Shown here piece after piece: positions 34,357 through 42,482 of a DNA stretch of 64,000 nt. Location of the stretch: positions 1-64,000 of the forward strand of contig NZ_JACARO010000017.1 of NCBI RefSeq assembly GCF_013386585.1, read 5' to 3'. The notes below the pieces were generated by a model. That model worked only from the letters and a program-made list of their open reading frames with translations, was not told the origin of the DNA and ran no database searches. Position numbers and translations under genes: made by a program. The DNA is from Pseudomonas sp. P7548. Lineage in GTDB: Bacteria; Pseudomonadota; Gammaproteobacteria; Pseudomonadales; Pseudomonadaceae. The number at the start of each line of letters is the position of its first letter. Position 1 is the first letter of the stretch.

Positions 34357-35763
34357 TCAGCGACCGGCGACGGCTTGGGCGCCGGCGCGAGTGAAGTCAA
34401 ACACCTGGCCGCCCTGGGCATCGGCGAATTGCTGCGCCTGGCCCTTGAGCAGGAAGGCACTCAACTTGCCCTGGCGATCACTGGCAAACCAGGCCTGGCT
34501 GGCCAATAGCTTGATGCCGCTGTCTTGGGCCTGGGCGTACACCGCACGCACGGCCTTGCCGTCTTTTTTCAAACTGGCCAGTGCGCTGAACGCCGCTTCG
34601 GCCGAGGCGTAGTCACGTACCTTGGGCTCGCCCTTGACCCAGATCTGCGCGACGTGGGTCCAGTCGGTGATGGGCTTGCCCGTGAGCGCATCGTTGGCCT
34701 TGAGCGGCGCCTGGGCGTAGTTGGCCAGTTGCGCTTGATAATCCAGGCCCGACGCCTTAAAGGCAGCGCGGATGTACTGGTCGTCAATGAAGGTGTTGAG
34801 GTCCAGGCCACGGTCGGCCTTTTTCAGCAGCTTGAGGGTGTCGATGGCCGTGCCCACGGCCTGGCGGTATTCCGGCTTCCAGCTGAGGTCACGGGTTTGC
34901 ACACCCAGCGGCCCGTGGAACAGGTAGTTGACCTCGGCCTCCACGCCGGTGACTTTTTCGATCAGTTCGCTGTACTTTTCAGGCTCTGCGGCGAGCAATT
35001 GATTGGCCTCGATACTCGCACGCAGGTAGGCGACCACCACTTCGGGGTACTGGCGCGCATAGCGTTCATCCACCAGGGCACCGTGGAAAGTCGGGGTGTT
35101 GGATTGCGAGCCGTCGTAGATCTTGCGGGCAAAGCCACGGTTGGGGAACAACTCGGCGAACGGCACAAAGTCGGCGTGAGCGTCGATCTTGTCAGCCTGC
35201 AACGCCGACCCGGCGACTTCAGGCGCCTGGGCGATGATGTTCACGTCCTTGAGCGGGTCCCAGCCCTGGGCAGCCACGGCACGCAGCAGCATGCCGTGGG
35301 CCGTGGAGGCGAACGGCACGGAGAGGGTCTTGCCTTTGAGGTCTGCCAGGGACTGGGCCGAAGACCCTGCCGGCACCACGATGCCATTGCCGCTGCCCTT
35401 GATATTGCCCGACAGCACACTGATAAACAGGCTGTGCTTGCCCGCCGTTTCATAGGCCACGCCGTTGAACGCCCCGGGGAAGTCGGCCATGGCGCCGAAG
35501 TCGAGCTTGCCGGCGACCATTTCATTGGTCAGTGGCGCACCGCTGGTGAAGTTCTTCCACTGGATATCGTAGGTGGCGTCCTTGTATTGGCCGTCGTGGG
35601 GCAAATATTTGTCCAGCAGCCCCAGTTCGCGGATCAGCAGGCCGCCAGCGGCGCAATTGATGGTGGTGTCCTGGGTGCCGATGGCCACCCGGATGGTCTG
35701 GGCCTGCACGGACAGGCTCAGGGAGGCCAGCACCAGGCTGGCAACGGTTGCGCGCAAGAACAT
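34357..35763 (-). CDS. ABC transporter substrate-binding protein, large nitrate/sulfonate type
   Basis: A 468-residue periplasmic protein with a Sec signal (cleavage near VQAQ, about residue 22). It is clearly larger than SsuA (about 320 residues), closer in size to nitrate-binding NrtA-like proteins. Core motifs are QWKNFTSGAPLTNEMVAGKL, DFGAMADFPGAF, and SLADLKGKTLSVPFASTAHG. The C-terminal extension (residues about 330-468) is extra to the usual fold. The ligand is unknown, but the operon's AprAB-like enzyme makes a sulfur oxyanion or organosulfur compound attractive. It starts 119 bp after the ferredoxin gene. Confidence 0.9.
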   Translation of the reverse strand: MFLRATVASLVLASLSLSVQAQTIRVAIGTQDTTINCAAGGLLIRELGLLDKYLPHDGQYKDATYDIQWKNFTSGAPLTNEMVAGKLDFGAMADFPGAFNGVAYETAGKHSLFISVLSGNIKGSGNGIVVPAGSSAQSLADLKGKTLSVPFASTAHGMLLRAVAAQGWDPLKDVNIIAQAPEVAGSALQADKIDAHADFVPFAELFPNRGFARKIYDGSQSNTPTFHGALVDERYARQYPEVVVAYLRASIEANQLLAAEPEKYSELIEKVTGVEAEVNYLFHGPLGVQTRDLSWKPEYRQAVGTAIDTLKLLKKADRGLDLNTFIDDQYIRAAFKASGLDYQAQLANYAQAPLKANDALTGKPITDWTHVAQIWVKGEPKVRDYASAEAAFSALASLKKDGKAVRAVYAQAQDSGIKLLASQAWFASDRQGKLSAFLLKGQAQQFADAQGGQVFDFTRAGAQAVAGR

Positions 35764-35882
35764 TGGGTATTTCCCCTCGAATCATGGTTATAGGATCGTC
35801 TCCGCCGTGATCGGGCACGGTGGGAAACGAGGGGGTGCAGCATGGGCGTCCGGTGTAGGCGGATGGCTTTGAATCAACACAC

Positions 35883-36128
35883 TCAGCGCAGCAGGTACGG
35901 GATCTCGACCTTGACGGCGCCGGTGGGGCAATCCTTCTCGCAGGGCATGCAGTACCAGCACTCGTCGAAGGCCATGTAGGCCTTCTGCGTGGCCGGGTTG
36001 ATTGCCAGCAGGTCCATGGGGCACACGTCGACGCACACCGTGCAGCCCTTTTCGGCGATGCACTTGTCTTCGTCGATCGTCACCGGCGCGTTGGAGCGGA
36101 AGAATATTTCCTGGGGCTGGTAGGCCAT
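35883..36128 (-). CDS. AprB-like ferredoxin subunit with two [4Fe-4S] clusters
   Basis: An 81-residue iron-sulfur protein. Eight cysteines are arranged as C23-x5-C29-x2-C32-x3-C36 and C57-x2-C60-x2-C63-x3-C67, enough for two [4Fe-4S] clusters. The order ...KAYMAFDECWYCMPCEKDCP matches the beta subunit of adenylylsulfate reductase (AprB), including the aromatic-rich second cluster loop. It is much shorter than AprB (about 150 residues) because the C-terminal wrapping tail is missing. It should pass electrons to or from the flavoprotein encoded 51 bp upstream. Confidence 0.9.
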   Translation of the reverse strand: MAYQPQEIFFRSNAPVTIDEDKCIAEKGCTVCVDVCPMDLLAINPATQKAYMAFDECWYCMPCEKDCPTGAVKVEIPYLLR

Positions 36129-36179
36129 TTCACGGTGTCCTTGGCGCTTTTGCGCTCTCTGCAGGTATTACGGATTGCC

Positions 36180-37904
36180 TCAGGCGGCACCGACACGCAG
36201 GCGGTCATAGGCTTGCAGCTCGTCGGCGTCCAGGGGGATTACGTAGGGCTCTACCGGCTTCTTGAAGCTGACCATCTGCCCGTCTTCACCCTTTTTCAGG
36301 TGGCAATGGCAAAACCAGTCGGCATCATTGCGCAGCGGGTGATCGACACGATGGTGGTACAGGCCCCAGCGGCTTTCGGCGCGGTACAGCGAAGCGCGGG
36401 CAGCCATCTCGGCGCAATCACGGATCACACTGGTTTCCATGGCGCGCATCAATTCGTGAGGGTTGTGGGCCTTCATCTGGTCCAGGTCGCGCTGGATATC
36501 GCCAAAGCGCTGCAGGCCGATCTCCATCTTGCGGGTGACCTTGGGCGGTTGCAGGTAGTCATTCACGAAGCGACGCAGCTTGTATTCGACCTGGGCCGGT
36601 GGCAGCCCGGTGTCGCGGTCCAGTGGCGCGTACACCCGGGACTGTTCGGCGGCGACTTGTTCAGCGCTGACCGCACTGAACTCTCGCTCAGCCACGTACT
36701 GCGCAGCGTTGGTGCCGGCAAACCAGCCATAGGTAAACGCGCCGAGCATGTAGTTGTGCGGCACCGCCGCCATGTCGCCCGCCGAATACAGGCCTTTTAC
36801 CGAGGTTTCCGCACGTTCATTCACCCACACGCCCGAGGCCGAATGCCCGCTGCAAAAGCCGATCTCGGAGATGTGCATTTCCACCATGTCGCTGCGGTAA
36901 TCCGTACCCCGGTTGGCGTGGAACTGGCCCCGGCTGGGGCGCTCATTGCTGTGCAGGATCTGCTCAATGTTCTGGATGGTTTCCTCGGCCAAGTGGTCCA
37001 GCTTCAAGAACACCGGACCGTTGCCGCTTTCCAGCTCCTGGTGGAACTCCCACATCATCTGGCCGCTCCAGTAGTCGCACTCGATGAAGCGTTCACCTTT
37101 GTTGTTGGCCGTGTAACCGCCCAACGGGCCGGTGACGTAGGCGCAGGCCGGGCCGTTGTAGTCCTTGATCAGGGGGTTGATCTGGAAACATTCCAGGTTC
37201 GCCAGCTCCGCCCCGGCGTGGTAGGCCATGGCGTAGCCGTCGCCGGCGTTGGTGGGGTTTTCATAGGTGCCCATCAGGTAGCCCGAAGACGGCAGGCCCA
37301 GGCGGCCGGCCGCGCCGCAGCAGAGGATCACCGCCTTGGCCTTGATCACCTGGAAGTCCGCCGTGCGGCAGTCAAAGCCCATCACCCCATTCACCGCGCC
37401 TTCGCTGTCGGTCAGCAGGCGCGTGCACACCAGACGGTTGGTGATGTTCACCCGGGCACGCTTGAGCTGTCGGTACAGGACTTTCTTGATGTCGTGGCCT
37501 TCGGGCATGGGCAGCACGTAGGCACCCATGTGGTGGACCTTCTTCACCGCGTAGTCGCCGGTCTCATCCTTCTCGAACTTCACACCCCAGCGGTCCAGTT
37601 GCTCGATGGTCTCGAAACTGTGGGTGGCGTAGGCATACACCGCCGCCTGGTTGACGATGCCGTCGTTGGCGATGGTGATTTCCTTGGTGTACTGCTCGGG
37701 CGTCGAATGGCCCGGGATGATCGCGTTGTTCAGCCCGTCCATGCCCATGCTGATCGCGCCGCTGCGCTTGACGTTGGCTTTGTCGATCAGCAGCACGCGC
37801 AGGTCGCGGTTGGCTTCCTTGGCCTTGATCGCGGCCATGGGGCCGGCCGTACCGCCGCCAATCACCACGATGTCGTATTCCAGTTCCAGGGTCTGGCGGC
37901 TCAT
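36180..37904 (-). CDS. AprA-like / fumarate reductase-type flavoprotein
   Basis: A 574-residue FAD enzyme of the succinate dehydrogenase/fumarate reductase superfamily. The FAD motif GGGTAG is at residues 16-21. The following LLIDKANVKRSGAISMGMDG closely matches the alpha subunit of adenylylsulfate reductase (AprA) rather than fumarate reductase. The C-terminal helical domain (LMRAMETSVIRDCAEMAARA) is complete. AprA binds sulfite at the flavin to interconvert APS and AMP plus sulfite; the presence of those catalytic residues cannot be checked without an alignment. There is no signal peptide, so it is cytoplasmic. The start overlaps the gntR stop by 4 bp. Confidence 0.9.
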   Translation of the reverse strand: MSRQTLELEYDIVVIGGGTAGPMAAIKAKEANRDLRVLLIDKANVKRSGAISMGMDGLNNAIIPGHSTPEQYTKEITIANDGIVNQAAVYAYATHSFETIEQLDRWGVKFEKDETGDYAVKKVHHMGAYVLPMPEGHDIKKVLYRQLKRARVNITNRLVCTRLLTDSEGAVNGVMGFDCRTADFQVIKAKAVILCCGAAGRLGLPSSGYLMGTYENPTNAGDGYAMAYHAGAELANLECFQINPLIKDYNGPACAYVTGPLGGYTANNKGERFIECDYWSGQMMWEFHQELESGNGPVFLKLDHLAEETIQNIEQILHSNERPSRGQFHANRGTDYRSDMVEMHISEIGFCSGHSASGVWVNERAETSVKGLYSAGDMAAVPHNYMLGAFTYGWFAGTNAAQYVAEREFSAVSAEQVAAEQSRVYAPLDRDTGLPPAQVEYKLRRFVNDYLQPPKVTRKMEIGLQRFGDIQRDLDQMKAHNPHELMRAMETSVIRDCAEMAARASLYRAESRWGLYHHRVDHPLRNDADWFCHCHLKKGEDGQMVSFKKPVEPYVIPLDADELQAYDRLRVGAA

Positions 37905-38662
37905 GGGCGGGTTCCTCGCTCGCGGTCGATACGCAGGCGGTACTGGAACGCATCGCCACGGTAATACAGGTGCTCGAAGTCCACGGGCTGGCCGTCGGCG
38001 GTGTGGGTCAGGCGCTCGATGTGCATGATCGGCGAGCCGGGTTCAACGTTCAGCGCCTGGGTCAGGTCGCTGTCGGCCAGGACTGCATCAATAGCGACGT
38101 CGGCATGGCCCAGTTGCAGGCCGCAGTCGTTTTCCAGGATCAGGAAGATGTCGCGGGTGACCAGGTCGGCTTTTTCCAGGCGTTCGCCCACTGCCTGGTT
38201 GAGGTAGGTGATCTCCAGGGACACCGGCTCGCGGTTGATCAGGCGCACCCGCTTGATCTGCGCCACCGTGGTGCCCTCCTCCAAGCCGAGGCGCTCGGCC
38301 ACTTGCTTGTCAGCGGGCACAAAGCGAAAGCTGCGCAAGCGGTTGATCACTTCATAGCCGCGTTCGGTCATGGATTCGGCCAAGCCTTGCAGGGTGCTGA
38401 CGTTCTGGTAGGCCTTGGGTTTGGACACGAAGGTGCCTTTGCCGTGAATCTTGAAGATCAGCCCTTCTTTCTGCAGGTCGCCCAAGGCTTGGCGCACGGT
38501 GATCCGGCTGACCTTGAAGCGCGCGCCCAACTCGGCTTCGGACGGCATCTGCGTATTGGGGGCGTATTGGCCATCCAGGATGCCGCTGCGCAACAAATCA
38601 CGCAGTTGGGCATGCAGGGGAATGCTGGACAGCGGGGATAAGGCAACGGCGGATTCGTTCAT
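37901..38662 (-). CDS. GntR/UTRA family transcriptional regulator
   Basis: A 253-residue regulator with an N-terminal GntR winged helix (MPSEAELGARFKVSRITVRQ, ALGDLQKEGLIFKIHGKGTF) and a C-terminal UTRA ligand-binding domain (EPVSLEITYLNQAVGERL, then HADVAIDAVLA). ATG 38662 is taken as the start; a GTG at 38671 is possible, but neither has a strong ribosome binding site. It is the first gene of the operon and overlaps the flavoprotein gene by 4 bp. A perfect palindrome just upstream suggests autoregulation and control of the whole operon. Confidence 0.92.
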   Translation of the reverse strand: MNESAVALSPLSSIPLHAQLRDLLRSGILDGQYAPNTQMPSEAELGARFKVSRITVRQALGDLQKEGLIFKIHGKGTFVSKPKAYQNVSTLQGLAESMTERGYEVINRLRSFRFVPADKQVAERLGLEEGTTVAQIKRVRLINREPVSLEITYLNQAVGERLEKADLVTRDIFLILENDCGLQLGHADVAIDAVLADSDLTQALNVEPGSPIMHIERLTHTADGQPVDFEHLYYRGDAFQYRLRIDRERGTRP

Positions 38663-38673
38663 CAAGGTCACTT

Positions 38674-38691
38674 GTCATAACGAGTTATGAC
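38674..38691. promoter_or_regulatory. perfect palindromic operator upstream of gntR
   Basis: GTCATAAC (38674-38681) and GTTATGAC (38684-38691) form a perfect 8-bp inverted repeat with a 2-bp spacer, 12-29 bp upstream of ATG 38662. Size, symmetry and position are those of a GntR-family operator. The same gap (38663-38863) also serves the divergent DUF2790 gene and contains TTATGCATAA further right. Confidence 0.65.
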
Positions 38692-38863
38692 GTGATCTTA
38701 AGAAGCCTAAGCATCGGCATGGAAATACCGTTTATGCATAAGCTTAAACTTCTATTGTTTTGGCTGATGTCCGGTATCGGCCGCAATGCCTTCTGGCGTA
38801 TAGGCGGGCTTTATAGAATGACGATCACAGTCAAACCGTTATCGATCGGTGCTGGAGGTCATC

Positions 38864-39130
38864 ATGCGTTATGTGCTTATTGCCGCTGTGCTGAGCCTGT
38901 TCAGCACCGTCGCCGCCGCCCAGGATGCGCCCAGCCCCGGGGCCAACGCGCCGGCCACCCAGGCCGACGATTATTCCGAAGACCTGGACATCGCCAAGGC
39001 CGTGCGCAACACCAGCGCGGCATCGACCGCCTGCGGGCCGGTCAAGGGCCACGTGGTGTACGTGGACAGCCAGGGCGTGCGCCATGAGCTGGACTACGTG
39101 CGCGTCGGCAACGCCTGCCAGCACGGTTGA
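38864..39130 (+). CDS. small exported DUF2790 protein
   Basis: An 88-residue protein. ATG 38864 has GGAGG 5-9 bp upstream and begins a Sec signal (RYVLIAAVLSLFSTVAAA, cleavage near AAA-Q). The C-terminal half has the DUF2790 pattern (GHVVYVDSQGVRHELDYVRV, with a Cys on either side that could pair). This family of short periplasmic proteins is common in pseudomonads and has no settled function; several are copper- or stress-responsive by report. It is divergent from gntR and ends 6 bp before the convergent recombinase gene. Confidence 0.83.
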   Translation: MRYVLIAAVLSLFSTVAAAQDAPSPGANAPATQADDYSEDLDIAKAVRNTSAASTACGPVKGHVVYVDSQGVRHELDYVRVGNACQHG

Positions 39131-39136
39131 TCCGCA

Positions 39137-40051
39137 CTACAGGTCAAACCGGTCGACGGCGCGGCGCCGCTCGTTGTCCTCACGCACGTCATAGCTGGCG
39201 GTGGTCTGGATGTTGGTGTGATGCGCCAGTTTCTGCGCGATCGACAGGTCGTGTTCTTCGATCACCCGGGTGATGAAGGAACGGCGGAAATCGTGAGGCA
39301 TGATCTTCACCCCCACCTGTTCGCCGCGCTGGCGGGCAATGTAGTAGATCGCATGCTTGGTGATGCGCTCGCGGGTAATGTGGCTGCCCCGGCGAATGCG
39401 GTTGAACAGGAAAGCATCGTCCTGCTCCCCCTCCTTGAGCTGTTCGCGACGAAATGCCAGCCACGCTTGCAGCTTTTCAAAGGCCCAGGCCGGCGCATAC
39501 TTGATCAATTCCTTGTTGCCCTTGCCGGTCACCCGCAGGCTGCGTTCGTCAAAGTTGACCTGGGCCAGGTCCAGGTTGACCGATTCCGACTTGCGCATGC
39601 CCGAGCCATACAGGATGCCGATCACCGCAGCATCCCGCAGGCCCTGGGGACGCGGGTCGGCGGCGCAGGCTGCCATCATTTCGCGGATCAGCGTACGGCG
39701 CAGGTTGCGGCCCTGGCCCAGGCGAGTGCCGGGAGCCGCCTTCACCGAGCGCATTTTCAGCAAATGGTCCTGGCTGATCAGGCTCATCCGCCAGGCCTCA
39801 TTCATCACGCCGCGCACCGCGTTAACGTACAGCGACGAGGTGTTCGGCGCATAGCCGTCCTCGCGCAGCGCGGCCACCAGGGCAATCACGTGCTCTGGCT
39901 GCAGCAAATGCCAGTCGATGTCTTCGAGGTTGATGTCTTCAAAGCCCAGGCGGTCGGCCGCATCTTGCAGCACGTAGCGCATGGTCAACTGGCTGGAGGG
40001 CGCCAGGCGGGTGAGGTAAAGGGTCAGCGGGTTGCGGATAGACTCAGTCAA
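39137..40051 (-). CDS. orphan tyrosine recombinase/integrase
   Basis: A 304-residue site-specific recombinase. The catalytic set can be read: Arg in YGSGMRKSESVN, Lys in TGKGNKE, His-x2-Arg in PHDFRRSF, His in LAHHTNIQTT and the nucleophile Tyr287 in TTASYD. The N-terminal core-binding domain (residues about 5-105) is complete. No excisionase, tRNA or phage genes are near, and no duplicated att sequence is seen, so it is not obviously part of an integrated element. A nested dyad 20-59 bp upstream of its start may be its target or operator. Confidence 0.9.
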   Translation of the reverse strand: MTESIRNPLTLYLTRLAPSSQLTMRYVLQDAADRLGFEDINLEDIDWHLLQPEHVIALVAALREDGYAPNTSSLYVNAVRGVMNEAWRMSLISQDHLLKMRSVKAAPGTRLGQGRNLRRTLIREMMAACAADPRPQGLRDAAVIGILYGSGMRKSESVNLDLAQVNFDERSLRVTGKGNKELIKYAPAWAFEKLQAWLAFRREQLKEGEQDDAFLFNRIRRGSHITRERITKHAIYYIARQRGEQVGVKIMPHDFRRSFITRVIEEHDLSIAQKLAHHTNIQTTASYDVREDNERRRAVDRFDL

Positions 40052-40070
40052 GGTAGATCAGCCTTTGGAT

Positions 40071-40110
40071 TAAATACCTCTAACAAGCCTTTGTTTAATA
40101 GAGGTATTTA
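40071..40110. repeat. nested perfect dyad upstream of the recombinase
   Basis: Outer arms TAAATACCTCTA (40071-40082) and TAGAGGTATTTA (40099-40110) are a perfect 12-bp inverted repeat. Inside lie AACAA (40082-40086) and TTGTT (40091-40095). The AT-rich stem and absent T-run argue against a terminator for the secreted-protein gene ending at 40167. Two inverted arms around a short central region is also the layout of a tyrosine-recombinase core site. Confidence 0.6.
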
Positions 40111-40166
40111 GTGAATTGGCGAGGGCCGAGTCTACCCCACGATCAGCCCTGGCACAAAATCACGGC

Positions 40167-40970
40167 TTACTCTTCGTCGTCGGTCGGGTCCTGCGGCTGA
40201 GCCTGGGACTGGCTCCAGTCGGCGTCCTGTTTCTGCATCAGTGCAAACCAGTGCTGGCGCATGAACGTGAGGTAACCCTCCGGCGCCTTGGCGAAATCCT
40301 TCTCTTCGCTGTAGCAGCCCGGCAGCGGCAATTCGGTGCCCTGTTCCTTGTACTGGCTGACCAGCGCCTGTTGCGCCGCCACGCTGCAATCCTTGGGCAG
40401 CGGCATGCCGCGCAGGGCGCCGGCCTCCTCATCCCACCAGCTGGCGCCCACGCGGTCGACACCGCGCAATCGGTACTTCTGGGACTTGCCCACGTGCATG
40501 ATCAACTTGAATTCGTTGGGGCTGACGTCACTGGTGCAGGTGCGTGAATAGCCCACGGTGGCCTGGGTGATACCGTCGCCGGAGAGGTCGGTGACCTTGG
40601 TGGCCGCCATGTCAAAGCGCAACGATGCATCGAATTGGCAGTGTTGCACGTCGTCGTAGAGCATCCAGACGCGCTTGGGATGGTCGCCACTCAGCAGGTA
40701 CTGCGCCGCGTAGACAAACGCCGATTGAGTGCCGTCATCGTCGCGCTCGCTGACCTGCTCGGCGAGCACCAACAGGTTCTTGCCCTGATGGTCGTCCCAG
40801 GTGTAGGCCGCGACCTGCTTGCCACGGACTTCCACGCCGTCCGGCACCTGGTCGATGCTGGTCAGCGCCACGCCGTCATCGGCCCGCACGGTGGTGACAC
40901 AGGCCACGGCCATCAACAATCCCATCAACGCCGGCCGCAACTGGCCGCGCAAAAGCTGCACGCTATTCAT
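40167..40970 (-). CDS. exported protein of unknown function (M949_RS01915-like)
   Basis: A 267-residue protein with an N-terminal Sec signal (hydrophobic 13-26, cleavage near VRA at about residue 30). The middle part (LSGDGITQATVGYSRTCTSD, VSPNEFKLIMHVGKSQKYRL) resembles the family annotated as M949_RS01915 surface polysaccharide biosynthesis protein, a label without firm experimental backing that I recall rather than verified. Cys residues in HCQF, RTCTS, KDCS and PGCYS may form disulfides. The last 20 residues are Gln/Asp-rich and disordered-looking. It is a single gene on the minus strand. Confidence 0.75.
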   Translation of the reverse strand: MNSVQLLRGQLRPALMGLLMAVACVTTVRADDGVALTSIDQVPDGVEVRGKQVAAYTWDDHQGKNLLVLAEQVSERDDDGTQSAFVYAAQYLLSGDHPKRVWMLYDDVQHCQFDASLRFDMAATKVTDLSGDGITQATVGYSRTCTSDVSPNEFKLIMHVGKSQKYRLRGVDRVGASWWDEEAGALRGMPLPKDCSVAAQQALVSQYKEQGTELPLPGCYSEEKDFAKAPEGYLTFMRQHWFALMQKQDADWSQSQAQPQDPTDDEE

Positions 40971-41441
40971 CCGAGTACCCTGGCAAGAGATGGCTTACTT
41001 TACCGGCACTTGAAGGCCAATGCAGAGAAGATTGTTGAATAAAACAACGAGCACTCGACGCCCTAGGGAAAACCCTCGGGTTTTGCCCGCAAACAGTATC
41101 CGTTGGCGTGTCAGTCGCTTAGCTGAACCCTAGCTGTCTACCTGTCAAATAAACGAGTTTTTCATCAGCCTTTCATATTCGTTCAACATTTTTCCGCTTA
41201 ATCTCTGCCCCAGGACTTGAGAACAAGCCGCGTGTTCTACGACTAACCTGTTGATTACGCTTTACCTTTCACAACTTTCGTCTTTACTCAGCTAGCCCAT
41301 GGAAGAAACCAATGCCCGTCCTCAGGAACGTCGAATGAATGCCGCAACCCCACGCCATGTTTAATCAGTTCACTGAGTTTCAGCCACTGGTTACTGCCGT
41401 TTTCACGCTCCAACCTGCTCTAGCCCCGAGGTCATGAATCT
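40971..41441. promoter_or_regulatory. arn operon leader and promoter region; no arnB
   Basis: This 471-bp gap before arnC holds no recognisable gene, in particular no aminotransferase. TTTCAT (41160-41165) and TTTCAT (41171-41176) are exact copies separated by 5 bp, the 6-5-6 tandem geometry of OmpR-class response-regulator boxes (PmrA, PhoP, ColR and relatives control arn genes). Two tiny frames at 41299-41364 and 41357-41437 lack ribosome binding sites. The arnC TTG start has GAGG 10 bp upstream. Confidence 0.55.
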
Positions 41442-42482
41442 TTGAAACCCTACCCTATTCATTGCGTGTCGATCGTTATCCCGGTCTACAACGAACAAGA
41501 GAGCCTGCCTGAATTGCTGCGTCGCACGACGGCAGCCTGCAAGCAACTGGCCTACGAATACGAAATCATCCTGGTCGATGATGGTAGTCGCGACAATTCG
41601 GCCCAACTGCTGGAAGACGCTGCCGCAGAAGACGGCAGCAACGTGGTGGCGGTGATCCTCAACCGCAACTACGGCCAGCACGCGGCGATCATGGCCGGCT
41701 TCGAGCAGTGCCGTGGCGAGGTGGTGATCACCCTCGACGCCGACCTGCAGAACCCGCCCGAAGAAATCCCCCGCCTGGTCGAGCAAGCCGCCCTGGGCTA
41801 CGACGTGGTCGCCACCGTGCGCAACAACCGCCAGGACTCGGCCTTCCGCCGCTGGCCTTCGCGCCTGATCAACCTGGCCGTGCAACGCTCCACCGGCGTG
41901 GCCATGACCGACTACGGCTGCATGCTGCGTGCCTACCGCCGCACCATCGTCGACGCCATGCTCGCCTGCCGCGAGCGCAGCACCTTTATCCCGATCCTGG
42001 CCAACGGCTTTGCCCGCCACACCACGGAAATCCTGGTGCACCACGCCGAGCGCGAGCACGGCGAGTCCAAATACAGCCCGATGCGCCTCATCAGCCTGAT
42101 GTTCGACCTGCTGACCTGCATGACCACCACGCCATTGCGTCTGCTCTCCGTGGTCGGCTTCAGCCTGGCGGCCCTCGGCGTACTGTTCGCCATTGCCCTG
42201 ATCGTGTTGCGCCTGGCCTTCGGCGCGCAATGGGCCGGCGACGGCATGTTCGTATTGTTTGCGGTGCTGTTCGTGTTCACCGGTGGCCAGTTCATCGGCA
42301 TGGGCCTCTTGGGTGAATACCTGGGCCGCATGTACAGCGACGTGCGGGCCCGCCCGCGCTTCTTTATCGAAAAAGTGCTGCGCAACACACCGGCAGCACC
42401 GGCACCCGTGGTCGTCGTTGACGGCCTGGTGTCTTCCCATACCTCCACTTCTACTTCTCCTTCCGATCAGGTTTCGTCATGA
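41442..42482 (+). CDS. arnC: undecaprenyl-phosphate 4-deoxy-4-formamido-L-arabinose transferase ArnC
   Basis: A 346-residue family 2 glycosyltransferase that moves 4-formamido-arabinose from UDP to undecaprenyl phosphate at the inner membrane. The GT-A domain shows [20 protein letters not shown] and the DXD-type [11 protein letters not shown]. Two C-terminal helices (about 235-255 and 268-292) and [16 protein letters not shown] follow, as in ArnC. The start is an uncommon TTG; ATG 41434 leads to a stop after three codons. The C-terminal tail is Ser/Thr-rich and variable. It overlaps arnA by 4 bp. Confidence 0.94.
   Translation: MKPYPIHCVSIVIPVYNEQESLPELLRRTTAACKQLAYEYEIILVDDGSRDNSAQLLEDAAAEDGSNVVAVILNRNYGQHAAIMAGFEQCRGEVVITLDADLQNPPEEIPRLVEQAALGYDVVATVRNNRQDSAFRRWPSRLINLAVQRSTGVAMTDYGCMLRAYRRTIVDAMLACRERSTFIPILANGFARHTTEILVHHAEREHGESKYSPMRLISLMFDLLTCMTTTPLRLLSVVGFSLAALGVLFAIALIVLRLAFGAQWAGDGMFVLFAVLFVFTGGQFIGMGLLGEYLGRMYSDVRARPRFFIEKVLRNTPAAPAPVVVVDGLVSSHTSTSTSPSDQVSS

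Noticed and set aside
41071-41093. AAAACCC-TC-GGGTTTT hairpin as a terminator
   Set aside because: The 2-nt loop is too small for a simple hairpin, and there is no T-run. It may form a weaker extended structure but cannot be called a terminator.
41299-41437. Two tiny frames (21 and 26 codons) before arnC as a leader peptide or arnB remnant
   Set aside because: Neither has a Shine-Dalgarno sequence, repeated codons suggestive of attenuation, or any resemblance to an aminotransferase.
39137-41441. Integrated phage or genomic island next to the tyrosine recombinase
   Set aside because: No tRNA, att duplication, phage or conjugation genes are present, and the flanking genes look like normal chromosome.
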